Assembly: GCA_965115815.1 (NCBI GenBank)
Contig: OZ220465.1
Location: 620,001-684,000, forward strand
Direction of reading: 5' to 3'
Source of the DNA: VXPW01 sp965115815
GTDB taxonomy: Bacteria; Pseudomonadota; Alphaproteobacteria; TMED109
Length of the DNA stretch: 64,000 nucleotides
Below the pieces are notes generated by a model. The model was not told the origin of the DNA. It did not search any database and saw only the letters and a program-made list of their open reading frames with translations. Shown one piece after another: positions 28,370 to 38,674 of the stretch. The position numbers and the translations under genes are program-made. Each line of letters opens with the position of its first letter. Position 1 is the stretch's first letter.

Positions 28370-29095
28370 GTGTGCCAGGCGAACGGACAGAAGACAGGGG
28401 GTGAAAGTCCCCTAGAACGAAGGAGGAACCAAACCGCGTTTCTCCGCGAGCCGTGCGTCGGTTCCCGTGAGGGGGCAGGCGAAGCGTCGGCCGCGGTGCG
28501 GATGGGTGGGGCGAAGGAGCACCGAAAAGACGAGGATCCGGGGTGCCGAGGTGTTCCGATCGGCCGAAGGCACCATCGCAGGCATCGATTGGGTGAGAGG
28601 CCGGCGCGCCCCGCGGTGTCCGAGAACCCATACACGTCCGTACGTCTTCGGTTGGGACCCTGGGAGATCTTCAAGCGGTCCCGCCGATCGTGGCGGGACC
28701 GTGTAGGGAAGGAGAAAACCGAAGCCTAGGACGAACGGCTGGAAGAAGTCGGATGGGGCCGTACGACCTGGGAAGGCGGCGAACCAGGGAGCGTCCGCTT
28801 CTGCGGAGTGGCCGGAGGAAAGGGCCCAACCAAGGGGAATTCGGGACGCCAAAGCACGCGCCGAACGCAGGGTCGGGCACGCGTGCCACAAACGGCGGAC
28901 CGGATCCGGAAAGCCGCAGAGGTTCGACCGGAAGCGACGGGAGCGCAGGACCGAGAGTTCGGGGTCGCGCGCCACCCTCCGCCGCCCAGGGCCGGATCCG
29001 CGGTTGGCCGTCCAGCACCCGAGGTAGGAGCCGGATGGATGAACGTCCATGTCCGGATCGGTGCGGGGGGTGCGCAGCCATGCGCATTCCTACCG
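28370..29095 (+). ncRNA. ORF-less group II intron (ribozyme only)
   Basis: It begins GTGTG, matching the GUGYG 5' consensus. It is followed by GGGGGTGAAAGTCCCC (28390-28405), a strong domain I signature, and GCGAAGCGTCGGCC further on. A domain-V-like hairpin GAGCCGG...CCGGATC is at 29028-29059 with the AGC triad, and a domain-VI-like hairpin follows to about 29095. Between them no protein of credible quality is encoded. It sits one base after the preceding intron's domain V region. Exact 3' end is estimated. Confidence 0.65.
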
Positions 29096-29157
29096 TAACT
29101 GGGGGGCTCGGCAACGACCCCTCCTACCCGGCGCATAGGACGAGGGTCATCCATAGG

Positions 29158-29375
29158 CCATGCACGGTTTCGGGTGCGGCCGGGGCGATGCCGGCAGGGT
29201 TCGGTTCCAAGGCGACCTCGGGTCTGTGCCCGGCGATGGTCGCGGCGATGCCGGCCCACGACGTTTCTATGGAGCCCTTCCTTGGGGCGGTGCGATCCTG
29301 CGTCGCAAGCCCCCGGCGATGCGCAACCTCGGCCTGGGCCGGGATCGCCGGGCCATGGAGGGTTTCTCCTGTACC
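29158..29375 (+). repeat. Dispersed repeat upstream of IS66-like remnant (copy 1)
   Basis: About 220 bp closely matching 51265-51505 in the same orientation as now placed. It starts ATGCACGGTTTCGGGTGCGG and contains CTTGGGGCGGTGCGATCC, which also resembles DNA at 40042-40070 before the IS66-like transposase. It is probably the left part of one IS66-like family. Confidence 0.65.
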
Positions 29376-29469
29376 TGACCGATGGAAGCGCACGGCGGAG
29401 AACCGGGGCGGGCCGCGGTGGCGGCGCCGAGGCCGCGGGCGGTGCGGTCGGCCCTGCGGGCGGTCGAGG

Positions 29470-30925
29470 CCGGCGGAGGACCGAGGTACCCGCGCAGCTG
29501 CTGCGCGCGGAGTTCGACGCGGCGCCGGCGCGGAGCGCGATGCTGCACAAGGCCGGCAAGGTGTCCCCGGAAGCGCACGAGCGGTTCGGCATCCCGAGCA
29601 CACGGATCCGCATGCGGATCGCCGTCCTGCGGGAGAAGCAGACGCCGAAGAACCGCGCCCACTCCGGCATCCCGCCCTCGCCGACGGACGGCCCGGACGA
29701 GACGGCCAGGGGCGCGGGGAAGCGCCGCACACGCAGCGCGGCCGGCGACCCTGCGGACCGGAACAGCTTCCCGACCCTCGTCCTCAAGGAACCGTCCAGG
29801 GAGCAGACCTGTGCCACCGGCGGCGCCGACCTCGAAGGTGTCGCGCCGTGGGGCCGCGGGTGTCGCACCCTCCATGACCTCGAGTTCCGCCTCGTGGAGC
29901 GCACGATCAAGGCCGAGATCCAGCCGTGCCCCGTGGGTCGCAAGCAGACCGGGGGGCGGTTTCCCGACCGCATGCCGGGACCGATCCGGTACGGTCGCGG
30001 CCTCCAGGCCTTCGTCCTCCCCCTCCTCGTCGCCCCCGTGCGCTCGCGGACCCGGGCCGCCGCCCGGGTCCGGGCGATGACAGGACGCACGATCTCCGGA
30101 GCGACCTGCCGGGACGGGATCCGGCGTCTCGGGAAGAATCTGCAACCTTGGAAGGAGCACGCCCTCGAGCGGCGGCGGGCTGCGCCGGCTCGGCCTGCCG
30201 ACGGAAACCGGCTTCCGGGTCGAGGGCAAGAACCCCTGGATTCCTGGGCTCGGCGACGGCCCGCGGACCCGGCACGGCCGGCACCGCACGCGCGGGACCG
30301 AGGCCTTGGACGCCATCGGCATCCTCCCGTGCTCCACCGGCGTGCGGATCCATGCCCGCCGGCGGTCCTGCTGCACCTGTACCCGGTGCCGCCCTGCGCC
30401 CTGCGGCGCCCGCTTGCCGAGGGAACGGGCGTTCGTCGAGGAGTCGGGCGCCTTCCGCGGGGCACGGCGGATGAAGAAGCGGCTCCGACCGACCGGCCAC
30501 CGGATCCCCGTCCGCGATGCCAAGGCGCTCCCGGACGAGGACGGCCGCACGGTCCGCACCTGCTGCCGCCCCCGCCGCACCCCGGGCGCCCGGGAACGGC
30601 CGGACCTCCCGAAGCGCCGGAACCGGAAACGCGGACGCATCGCCAAGTTCGACGCACCCCCCTGCACGAGCGGCGGAAACAGTACGAAACCGAGGTTCTG
30701 CGCTTCGCCCTCGATCCGTACCCGAGCTTCACCCACCACCCGGGCGAACGGGACCCGAGAAGGTCGCACGGGACGATGAAGGTCTCCGGGGGCTTCCGGA
30801 CCCTCGGGTACGCCGATCGCTACGGCCTCGTCTCCCGCTTCCTGCCGTTCTCCGCGGCCCTCGTCCCGCGCCCGGACCGCTCTCGACCGGGCCCGCAGCG
30901 GAAGGGCGACGGACCGGTTCCGTGA
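29470..30925 (+). pseudogene. IS66-like transposase, heavily decayed
   Basis: Pieces in several frames follow the transposase at 40158-41636: RIAVLREKQTPKNRAHSGIPPSPTDGPDE (N-terminal), GRFPDRMPGPIRYG (linker after the zinc-finger region), ISGATCRDGIRRL, and the C-terminal RRKQYETEVLRFALDPYPSFTHHPGER and MKVSGGFRTLGYADRYG. Many frameshifts; not functional. Confidence 0.7.
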
Positions 30926-31039
30926 GGAACCGCGACCGCAGGCAGGCAAGCGGGTACCCGGACGATGGGGAACCGTTCCGCAGACCCTCACCCGACCGGC
31001 CCGCAGCCGAGGGGCGCCCGCGCGCGATCCGGGGGCGAG

Positions 31040-31375
31040 CCGTTACGTCGCGGGAACACCAAGCGGGAGCGCACGCCACTGGCGCCCCGTCCTCCACGGG
31101 TACCGCAGCGCATGCCCCTTCGCGCAGGTCGACCGCACGGGGACGGCCCGTCGACGACGGTGCCGGACGCCGCGGCGCCCGACGAGCCCCTTCCGCGTCG
31201 GTCCGATCGCTTCGAAGCGATTCCCCGACGCGGATCCTTCGTGCGAGCGGTCTTGTTCCAGGCCATGGCATCCTTCCGAGGTCGTGGCCAGCCCCATCGC
31301 AGAGGCTCGAATCGAGGCCGCTCCATCGTTTCCGCCCAGGCTCTGAGGAAGGGTCCGGCCTTCGACGCCAGCACC
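31040..31375 (-). pseudogene. IS5-like element left end and orfA fragment
   Basis: Minus-strand DNA from about 31375 to 31040 matches the start of the IS5-like copy at 59395-59060, including the leader (GAGCCTGGGCGGAAACGATGG against the other copy) and the first codons (ATG at 31266, MAWNKTARTKDPRRG). The frame breaks within 30 codons and only this end is present. Confidence 0.68.
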
Positions 31376-31449
31376 GCCGGCCGCGTCCGGACCGTCGAGC
31401 GCCGCCCACGCTCGGCGCCCGACCCGCCGGCCCGCCGCATCGTCCCCCG

Positions 31450-31660
31450 CGCCGAGACCCCGGTCCCGGACCGCACAAGACGGGCCGACCGCGCCCACCG
31501 CGTGGACCTCCCGGTCCCGAACCGGCCGTCGAAGCTTTCGCCCTCGCGGTCGCGCGCCGGGCCGGCTGCATCCCCGGAAAGCGTCCGCCCCTGCCGGGCA
31601 CCGAACCACGCCGGAAGGGATCCGGATCCTCCGCACGTTCGTCGAAACGCACCCCGCCAT
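31450..31660 (+). pseudogene. IS4-type transposase C-terminal scrap
   Basis: A short stretch reads EAFALAVARRAGCIPGKRPPLPGTEP, resembling the C-terminus of the IS4 (Tn5-like) transposase remnant at 48590-48655 (FAADLARRAGFRPRRRRPLPGT). Nothing else of the gene is visible. Confidence 0.4.
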
Positions 31661-31762
31661 GCGGACACCCGCCATGCGGAAGCAGCATGGAGTCCAAGGT
31701 CCGGAGCCGGGCGGGGCGCCGGCGACGGGATCCTGCGGTCGGCCGCGTGCGGCCCCTGGCCG

Positions 31763-33103
31763 TCAGAAGGTTCTGACGACGCCGAGTTCGCCGACGGCGC
31801 GGGTGTAGTCGTAGAGCACGAGGTTGCTCTTCCGCCGCTCGTAGCGCACGGTGATTTCCGGCATGAAGCCGAACAGTGCGACATACCGGTTGGACAGCCG
31901 CACCCACGCCGCCCACGTCCGGTCCCACCGCGCGTCCGGACCGAGCCACGGGAGCGGGGCACCGTACCGGCGCCACACGCGGGTCGCTCCCCCGCTCGCC
32001 ACGAAGCCGCGGGGGAGCTCGCGCGACACCGCCCCCCCGACCGTGAACGCGCGCCACGAATAGCCCTTCTGATCCAGCGCCTCGCGGCTCCACCCGGCAT
32101 CCGCCTGCAGCAGCGTCGTCGGGCCCAGAGCATGCACCAGATCGACCCCGGCCGCAGCCGTGGTACCCCGGCCGCGAAATCCCTCATAGTCGACCCGCTC
32201 GTGCCGGAGCGTCGCGCCCAGCCGCCAGGTCGGCCCGGCCAGCCAGCTGCCCGTCAGTTCGATGCCCTGGGTCCGGCTGAACGTATCGCCGGCAATCCAG
32301 CGCTGGCCGGCGGTCCCCTCGGTGCGCAGGTCGAACGCGGGGAACAGAAAGCGCGGACCGGCGCGCAGGCTGAGCAGGCGGTCGTTGAAGGCGCCCTCCC
32401 GGTAGGTCCGGGTCCGAAGCCCGCCGCCCACCCGGAACCGCAGGTCGGGCGAGAGCCGCTCCTCGCGGCTTCCGTACAGGTTCGCCGTCACCCCGACCCC
32501 GCTGGTCCGGCGGGCCTCGTCCGACAGCGTGGCGGGCACGCCGGACAGCGTAATCCGGTGTGCATCGGTGGCGGCGTTGATGTTGGTGTCGGGCGCGAGG
32601 GCCAGCGCGCCGGTGACCGACCAGCGCTTGCGCCGCCGGATCCGGTCGAGGAAGGCCAGGGCATTGGCGCGCACCGCCTCGGGCAGAGGGCCCGACCCGA
32701 GCGCCAGACGGAAATGCCGCGCTGCGTTGCGGTCCTCCCCGGCCTGGAAATACGCCAGCGCCAGGTCGAGCCGCACCCGGGGCAGGTCGGGGTTGCGCGC
32801 CAGCATCGCCCGGAACCGCGCGATCGCTCCCTGCCAGTCGCCTCGCTGCATCGCAATCGATCCGTGCAGGAAATCAAGATCGTCGGCCGCCCCCTCGCCC
32901 GGCGGCACCCCCTCGAGAAGGACCGCCGCATCCTCGGGCTGCCCCGCCACCAAGGCCGTCCGCGCGGCCTCGATCAGGACCTCGGCAGAGATCCCGTCCG
33001 CCGGCGGCTCCCGGCCCGAATCCTCCTGTGCGGACACGGGAGTCCCGGCCAGAACCCGCACGAGCAGAAGGAGGAGAATCGCCACACCCGCAGATCGATG
33101 CAC
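31763..33103 (-). CDS. Slam-type outer-membrane protein (surface lipoprotein assembly modifier, DUF560)
   Basis: Slam proteins move lipoproteins to the outer face of the outer membrane. The 446-residue protein has a signal peptide (AILLLLLVRVLAGTPVSA), a TPR-like helical domain (about 40-150, with GDWQGAIARFRAMLARNPDLPRVRLDLALAYFQAGE) and a C-terminal beta-barrel (about 165-446). The barrel begins LALAPDTNINAATDAHRI, characteristic of Slam, and ends in a terminal Phe (VVRTF), as outer-membrane barrels do. It follows the lipoprotein gene at 33198-35225 on the same strand, the standard Slam-cargo pairing, but a strong terminator lies between them. Confidence 0.88.
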   Translation of the reverse strand: MHRSAGVAILLLLLVRVLAGTPVSAQEDSGREPPADGISAEVLIEAARTALVAGQPEDAAVLLEGVPPGEGAADDLDFLHGSIAMQRGDWQGAIARFRAMLARNPDLPRVRLDLALAYFQAGEDRNAARHFRLALGSGPLPEAVRANALAFLDRIRRRKRWSVTGALALAPDTNINAATDAHRITLSGVPATLSDEARRTSGVGVTANLYGSREERLSPDLRFRVGGGLRTRTYREGAFNDRLLSLRAGPRFLFPAFDLRTEGTAGQRWIAGDTFSRTQGIELTGSWLAGPTWRLGATLRHERVDYEGFRGRGTTAAAGVDLVHALGPTTLLQADAGWSREALDQKGYSWRAFTVGGAVSRELPRGFVASGGATRVWRRYGAPLPWLGPDARWDRTWAAWVRLSNRYVALFGFMPEITVRYERRKSNLVLYDYTRAVGELGVVRTF

Positions 33104-33128
33104 GCACAGAGTTCCCGGTCCGCTGCGG

Positions 33129-33171
33129 AAAAAAACCGGGGCGCCCGGGCCCGATGGACAGGGCGCCCCGG
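33129..33171 (-). terminator. Intrinsic terminator after surface lipoprotein 1
   Basis: On the minus strand CCGGGGCGCCC pairs with GGGCGCCCCGG over 11 bp and is followed by seven T. It lies 27 bp after the lipoprotein stop and about 26 bp before the Slam ATG, so Slam is expressed by readthrough or from its own promoter. Confidence 0.85.
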
Positions 33172-33197
33172 TGTCGCCAGGGCCGTGGCGGCGGCGC

Positions 33198-35225
33198 CTA
33201 TTCGGGCAGACGGTCCATCCGACGATCGATCAGCTTAAAGCCGCCCGGGACGGGACCCCCTGTCGTCGCGACCGTCTCGGCCATCGGCATGCCGGACTTC
33301 GAGCCGCCGAAGGCGCCGCGGAACGCGCCCTTGTCCTCCGACGTGTAGTCGAACACGCCGCCGACCTCCTCGGCCGCCGACCCAAAGAAGCTGCCGCTGA
33401 ACGCGCCCGTGAAGCCGCTTCCATCGGCCGCGGCGGCCAGATTCCCCTTTCCGTCCTTGACGTCGGAGATCTTGGTCCCCGAGAACATGTTGCCGGAAAT
33501 GTCGCCCTCAAGCATGGCAAGCTGGTGCAGGTTGACCTTGACGGTATTCTTCGCAAAGTCCGCCGTCACCACCGAATTGCCGCTTTGTTCGGAAATCGGA
33601 GAGGGTTGCGTGACGCTGCCGGGGCCCGAGACGACGGCCCTCTCGCGCACATGCGCCGCCCAGGAACCGTTGTAGGTGGCGGTGCCGCTGGTCGGCATGG
33701 CGGCGGCGGCGGTCATGCTGCCGCCCTGCTTGGCCCGGGCGAATGCGATGCCCAGTTCCTTCGGCTTCTTGCCGGCCTCGTCCAGCATGGACCACAGGCC
33801 GAAATTGACATGATCGTAGGCGATCGATTCCGGAAAGTCGGAAACGGATACTTTCCCGGGGTCTCCCCGGTAGTCTCCCGTCCAAGCTTGGATCAGCTTG
33901 TACTGGAACGATTTCGTCCCGTCCGGCTTGGTGGTGGTCGAGACCAGTTCCAGCCATGTCCTGCGGTTGTTGGCGGGATTCGCCGGTTCGTTCCGGTCGT
34001 CGAGGACGTAGAAGACGTCGCCTTCTTCGAGTACTTCCTCCTCCTCGCCTACCTTAATGCTGAAGGTATAGGCGCTCCCGTTCCAGATCCTGCCGCTAGT
34101 GACCGAACCCGAAGAGGCCAAGTAGAAGTTGCCTTCCGCCTTCCGCACCACCTTCGGCCCCCCAGCATAGTCCGTATTCGTGTCATCCTTCGCCCACCTG
34201 CCGTAGGGAGCATCGTCTTCCTGGTCTACGGTGGCTATTACTTCGGTCGCTTCTCGATAGAAGAACCCGACGGTTGCCTTGCCCATGTAATGCGTGACGA
34301 GCCAGAGACGAGACTTGTCGTCCTCCGAATCGTACATGTGGCTGACCCGGACCTCGCGGCCCGCAGGAATCTCCGGCGATGCCAGCAGGCCTCCTGCCGG
34401 CGTCGCGCGGGCGGTCAAGGAGGGGGTCGCTATCGTCTCAGCGTGAAGGATTCGTTCCCTCCTGTCGGCCACCATATGGGTCACCTTGGTGGTCACCGTC
34501 AGCTCCGGACCGCTCGACTCGTCCGCCGCCCGGTAGACGGTCTTCTGGCTGATGCCGTCGTCCGACCCGAGACGGCCGGTCGTCAGCGACTTGCCGTCGA
34601 CGGTTTGCGTGGTCCTCTCCGGGCCGGGCGTGATCGACATGGCGCCGACCGTGTAGGTTCCGTCGGCGTACGCGATCCCCTGGGCCTCGTCCACCGCCAT
34701 CTGGGCCTTGTCATTGGCGGTCTTGGCCTGCGCCTCGGCGTCCTTCTGGGCCTCCTCGGCGTCGATCCTTGCCTCGGTCGCCACCAGCACGCTGGTCGCC
34801 GCCGCCGCCTTCGCGGCTGCCGCCTTGGCCAGGTCGTAGGCCTCCTTCGCCGCCTCGGCCGCCGCTTTGGCCTCGTCGGCATACATCTTCGCCTTCGCAG
34901 GAAGCTGGATGGACACGAGGTTCATCACCGCCGTCTGCGCCGCATCCGCGCCGGTCTTGGCCGGATCGTCGTCGGACGCCGCCATGCCCTGGGACGCGAG
35001 ATCCGATGCGGCCTTGGCCGCCGTCTCGGCCGCCTTGGCCGCATCCTGCTGCTGCTTGAGCTCAGAATCCATCTCGTCGGCCGGAGGAGTACCCCCATTG
35101 GCCGGAGGAGTACCCCCATTCCCATCCGCGGGCTTCTTGGTGCTGCTGCTGCACGCCGCCAGCCCGAATGCGAGCACGACCACGCTGCAGGCCGTCGCCA
35201 CGTTTTTGCACATCAGTTGGTTCAT
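33198..35225 (-). CDS. Slam-dependent surface lipoprotein 1 (TbpB-like barrel)
   Basis: The 675-residue protein starts MNQLMCKNVATACSVVVLAFGLAACSSS, a lipoprotein signal with the lipid Cys in LAAC. A linker with two TPPA-containing units follows, then an Ala/Lys/Glu-rich helical stalk (about residues 50-180). The middle (about 200-500) is unrecognised. The C-terminus is a transferrin-binding-protein-B-like barrel (ATYNGSWAAHV, VVTADFAKNTVKVNL, GDISGNMFSGT, FTGAFSGSFFGSAAEEVGGVFDYTS, RGAFGGSK). It is the likely cargo of the adjacent Slam. The ligand is unknown. Promoter and first ~190 codons are nearly shared with the gene at 49111; the rest differs. Confidence 0.87.
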   Translation of the reverse strand: MNQLMCKNVATACSVVVLAFGLAACSSSTKKPADGNGGTPPANGGTPPADEMDSELKQQQDAAKAAETAAKAASDLASQGMAASDDDPAKTGADAAQTAVMNLVSIQLPAKAKMYADEAKAAAEAAKEAYDLAKAAAAKAAAATSVLVATEARIDAEEAQKDAEAQAKTANDKAQMAVDEAQGIAYADGTYTVGAMSITPGPERTTQTVDGKSLTTGRLGSDDGISQKTVYRAADESSGPELTVTTKVTHMVADRRERILHAETIATPSLTARATPAGGLLASPEIPAGREVRVSHMYDSEDDKSRLWLVTHYMGKATVGFFYREATEVIATVDQEDDAPYGRWAKDDTNTDYAGGPKVVRKAEGNFYLASSGSVTSGRIWNGSAYTFSIKVGEEEEVLEEGDVFYVLDDRNEPANPANNRRTWLELVSTTTKPDGTKSFQYKLIQAWTGDYRGDPGKVSVSDFPESIAYDHVNFGLWSMLDEAGKKPKELGIAFARAKQGGSMTAAAAMPTSGTATYNGSWAAHVRERAVVSGPGSVTQPSPISEQSGNSVVTADFAKNTVKVNLHQLAMLEGDISGNMFSGTKISDVKDGKGNLAAAADGSGFTGAFSGSFFGSAAEEVGGVFDYTSEDKGAFRGAFGGSKSGMPMAETVATTGGPVPGGFKLIDRRMDRLPE

Positions 35226-35490
35226 CGTCGAGGCTCCCCTTCGACTGCGGAAGAAACCCCGGAAAGGGGCCCTTGGATTTTGCACACATGAGACATCCGC
35301 AGGCGGCCCCGACGAACGCTCGGCGCTCACTATAGGCCGGCGAACGAACTCTGCAAGCCAGGACCCGGACCCGCCGTGTGGCCGCCCGGCGGCCGGGCGC
35401 GCGCCCGCCCCCGGACCCGCGCCGCAGAAGACCCCGGCCCCCGGCCCGCACGCGCCCGAGAGCGCAGGAGCCGGGCAGCAGCGGAACCGC
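34640..35490 (-). repeat. Long repeat: promoter + lipoprotein 5' module, copy 1
   Basis: About 850 bp, nearly identical in the promoter, leader and first ~105 codons and weaker to about codon 195, to 48846-49700 in the opposite orientation. It can mediate inversion of the 13 kb between the copies, or gene conversion. Confidence 0.85.
35329..35356 (-). promoter_or_regulatory. Promoter of surface lipoprotein 1
   Basis: TTGCAG (35356-35351) and TATAGT (35334-35329) with a 16-nt spacer, in DNA conserved with the second lipoprotein gene. The leader to the ATG is about 100 nt. Confidence 0.65.
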
Positions 35491-35984
35491 CCCCGCCGCA
35501 CGAAGAGGCACGGACGGGCCGACCGCAGCCGCGCCTCCGCGCCCTCCCTCCCACTCGATCGGGCCGGGCGGCTTCGACGTCACATCGTACCGCACCCGGT
35601 GGATGCCCGGAACCCGATGGACGACCGGCGCGGCCCCCTCGACCAGAAACTCCGACGGAACCCGGCCGACGCCCGCCGGCATGCCAGCGGCCGACGGCGC
35701 CGCACGCCGCCCGAGCGCGCCGTCGTACGAGCGGCGGCCCCCGTCCCCCCGACCCTCCGGACCGGCAGCCGGACCGCACACGCCGGCCCGATGTCGTCCT
35801 GCCGGCCCGCCCGGCGGATGGCGGCCCGCCCGATCCGGCCCGCCTCCCGCCGCCGCGCAACCCGGGCGCGGGGCAATGGCATTCGGATACGTTTTTCTGG
35901 CATTCGAATACGAACCCCCCGTGCTTCGGGCGGTGGCCGGAAGCCGGGGGCCTGGTCCGGTGACCGGTGTCGGGGGGCAGGCGG
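35491..35984. other. No gene seen
   Basis: GC-rich DNA with no supported coding sequence. At 35883-35917 two near-copies of an ATTCGRATACG motif lie 19-20 bp apart. Related sequence is at 39549 (ATTCGGATAGG). They may be remains of an IS end. Confidence 0.45.
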
Positions 35985-36463
35985 GTACCCGGTGCTGCCC
36001 CTTGCTCCTGGGTGGTTTCGACTGCCGTACGGAACTGCGCCCAGGCCGTTCGCGCGGGATGCACCGCGAGAGGCCGGACCGGATCCGCTGGACGGACCGG
36101 GCGACCCTGGCGCTCTGCGCGAGGAACCGGCCCTCGATCGCCTGGCCGACGAGGCGCAGGCCGTTGCGGACGTGGGTGCGCAGGGCCGGCCGGTCGTCGC
36201 CGTCGTCGAGATCGTGGTCGCAGCGGTTCGCGAACGGGCGGGCGAGGGTGATGCGAACGAAGGCAGCGTAGAGCTCTGGGCGGACGCCGCGTTCGGACGG
36301 GGCGGGGAAGGCCTCGATCCGGAACGTCCCGGTCTTGTACCGTTCCTCCACGCCCCCACGAGCAGGATCGAGATCGGAGAGCGCCGGGACGGGATCCCGG
36401 CTGCCGTCCAGCCGGGAGGTCGCGAGGCCGGATTCCGTGTCGGCGTGCCGGTACCGGACGAGC
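35985..36463 (-). pseudogene. IS4-type transposase C-terminal remnant
   Basis: The minus strand reads GGVEERYKTGTFRIEAFPAPSERGVRPELYAAFVRITLARPFANRCDHDL, which matches the conserved Y-(2)-R-(3)-E-like region of IS4 transposases (E...YK..F.IE.F....ERGV.QELYA). Upstream pieces (DGSRDPVPALSDLDP) lie in another frame. 5' and 3' parts are missing. Confidence 0.6.
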
Positions 36464-36551
36464 CCAAGGCCATCCCATGCTAGGTTGGTTGGAAGGCTGG
36501 GTTCCGCGGGTTCCGGATGATTCGGATTGGTGCTGGTGTTGGTGAAGCGGC

Positions 36552-38660
36552 GTGGGATCCGTGGTGGTCATGGAACGCGCCGCGGATGGTTTCGAGACGA
36601 CTCCGGAGGGTTTTGCGCTCCGGGATGGGGTGGTGCGCTTGGCGCGGCCGGATGAGGTGTGTCGCTGGAACCGTGTGGTGGACCGTCGTCACGATCTGGG
36701 TTTCAAGCCGTTTGCGGGTCGAGGTCTGCGCTCCGTGTTCACGTGGCGCGGGCGGTGGATGGGCGCTGCGGGCGGGCAAACGGGCGCCTTCCGCGGTGCG
36801 CCGCGGGACCGTTGGATGGGTTGGCGCCGCAAAGAACCGTTGGAGCGGTTGCACCGGATCGGAAACCCCACGAGGTTGGTGATTCTGGGAGGTCGCCGAG
36901 CGTTTCGGGGTCTTGCCTCGTGTGCGTGGTCGCGGATGCAGCGGCGTCTCAGCGATGACGGGGAGGCTGCGTACGGCAATCCGTTGCGGGTGGCAGAGTC
37001 GTTGGTTTCGCCGACGAAGTTCCGCGGCACCCTGTACCAGGCGGCGAACGGGACGTGCGTGGGCAGGAGCACGGGCGATGCGCGCGCCCACGGGCGCGAT
37101 CCCGATCCGCACGGGGAGGCGAAAGATCGGTACGGGGTTCCGCTGCGTCGCGACACCGGTCGTCCACGATGATCCCATGCTGATTCGGAGATGCGAAATC
37201 CGAATGCGTGGGGGCTCGGCTCATCACAGATCGTCTCCTTGAGATCGCAATGTTCGGGCCAAGAAGGCCCCATCGAGCCTTGGCGGCACGATTGCAGCGC
37301 GACGCAACCTGAGAAAATCTCGCCAGTCGTCGCCGGATCAGCAGCGTGGGATCACCGTGCCGGTCGTCGGGTGCGGGATCGTGCGCCGCTTCCTGCGGCG
37401 TGGGCGTTGCGGGCGACGCAGAGCGGCCGGTCGGCGCGGGAGGTGCGCTCGATGTACCCGCATGTTGCGGCGCTTTCCGACGTCCGGCGCGCGCAGGGGC
37501 GCACGCACGGCATCGCTTCGGTGCGGTGCGTGATCGTGCTGGCGCGGCGGGCGAATCGGCACGGCGCGGTGGCAGCGGCACGCTCCGCGAAGGCGATGAC
37601 GCAGAAGGATCTGACGCCGATCGGTGCGTGGAAGAACCCGGACACCGGCCGGTAGGAACCGGTGTCCCAATCGACCGTGCACCGGGTGCTGCAGGACCCC
37701 GACCCGGCGTGGATCGAGGAGGCTCTGCGGCGCTGGGCGCAGCCGCGCCTGCGGGTCGGCCCCGCGATCGCGGTCGACGGCACGCGCATGCGCGGCGCCC
37801 ACCGCACCGGCGAGAATCCGTACGAGACGGTCTCGCGGATCGAGCCCGGGACCGGCATGCCGGTCTCGATCCTCCACGATCATGACGAAGGCGGGGAGAT
37901 CGCCGCCGTCCACGCCGCGCTCGAGACCGCGCCGGTGGCCGGCCGTCTGCGCACGCTCGACGCGCTCCCCACCCCCCGCGAGACGGCACGGCGGATCGTC
38001 GAGACCCAGGGGGCGCCGACGGGATGAGGACGGTCAAGGGCCACGCTCCCAAGACCTTCGAGACGTTCGAGAGCATCCACTGGGAAACCACGAGCACGGG
38101 ACGCTACCGCGAAACACCCACGCTCAAGCACGGCCGCATCGAGCCGCGCAGCATCGAAGTCTTCACCCCTCCAGCGAAGATGATCCACGATCCTCATGTC
38201 AAACCGATCTTCCGTGTCCCCCGGCGCGTCGAATGCAAGAAATCCGGAAAACCGACCATGGAACATGCCTACGGCATGACTTCGGTCGCGGCCGACCGCG
38301 CCTCGCCGCAACCGCTACTCGCAGGGAACCGCGGTCCCTGGGTGGTCGAACGCCATCCCCCCATCCGCGATACCACCTTCCGCGAAGACGACTCCATGCT
38401 CCGGGCCCGCAACGCACCCGCAAACCACACGATCCTCAACACCCTTGCCCGTGCCGTCATCCTCCACCCCCCGCGGAAGCTGCCCCAGCCCTTCCCCAGC
38501 TTCGCCGACGCCCGTCACCCCTATGCCGACAAGCGCAAGCCGGTCCTGCACGCCGTCACAAGACCCGGCGGACTGCGCCCACACCCCGACCGAAACCGCA
38601 AGGATCCAAGCCGGGCTCCCAACCCGGCCGGCCTCTCGCTCGCCCCGGATCCGCCGAAAC
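36552..38660 (+). pseudogene. Transposase: DUF4338 (DruA-like) + ISAs1 DDE, copy B
   Basis: It has the same domain order as copy A: DUF4338 (CRWNRVVDRRHDLGFKPFAGRGLRSVF, YGNPLRVAESLVSPTKFRGTLYQAANG) then ISAs1 (VRRAQGRTHGIASVRCVIVLARRANRHGAVAAA, AIAVDGTRMRGAHRTGENP, HLTEHAYGMTSV-like region). It is broken by the MITE after residue ~205, by a TAG (37653-37655) at the same place as in copy A, and by a frameshift near 38015. Not functional. Confidence 0.75.
37165..37359. mobile_element. MITE copy 1 (195 bp)
   Basis: Ends CACGATGATCCCATGCTG and, inverted, CACGGTGATCCCACGCTG. It is flanked by 9-bp direct repeats CCGGTCGTC (37156-37164 and 37360-37368); the uninterrupted site is seen in copy A of the host transposon near 26070. 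It has no coding capacity. A near-identical copy is at 39279. Confidence 0.88.
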
Positions 38661-38674
38661 GGACCCCTCGCGCC

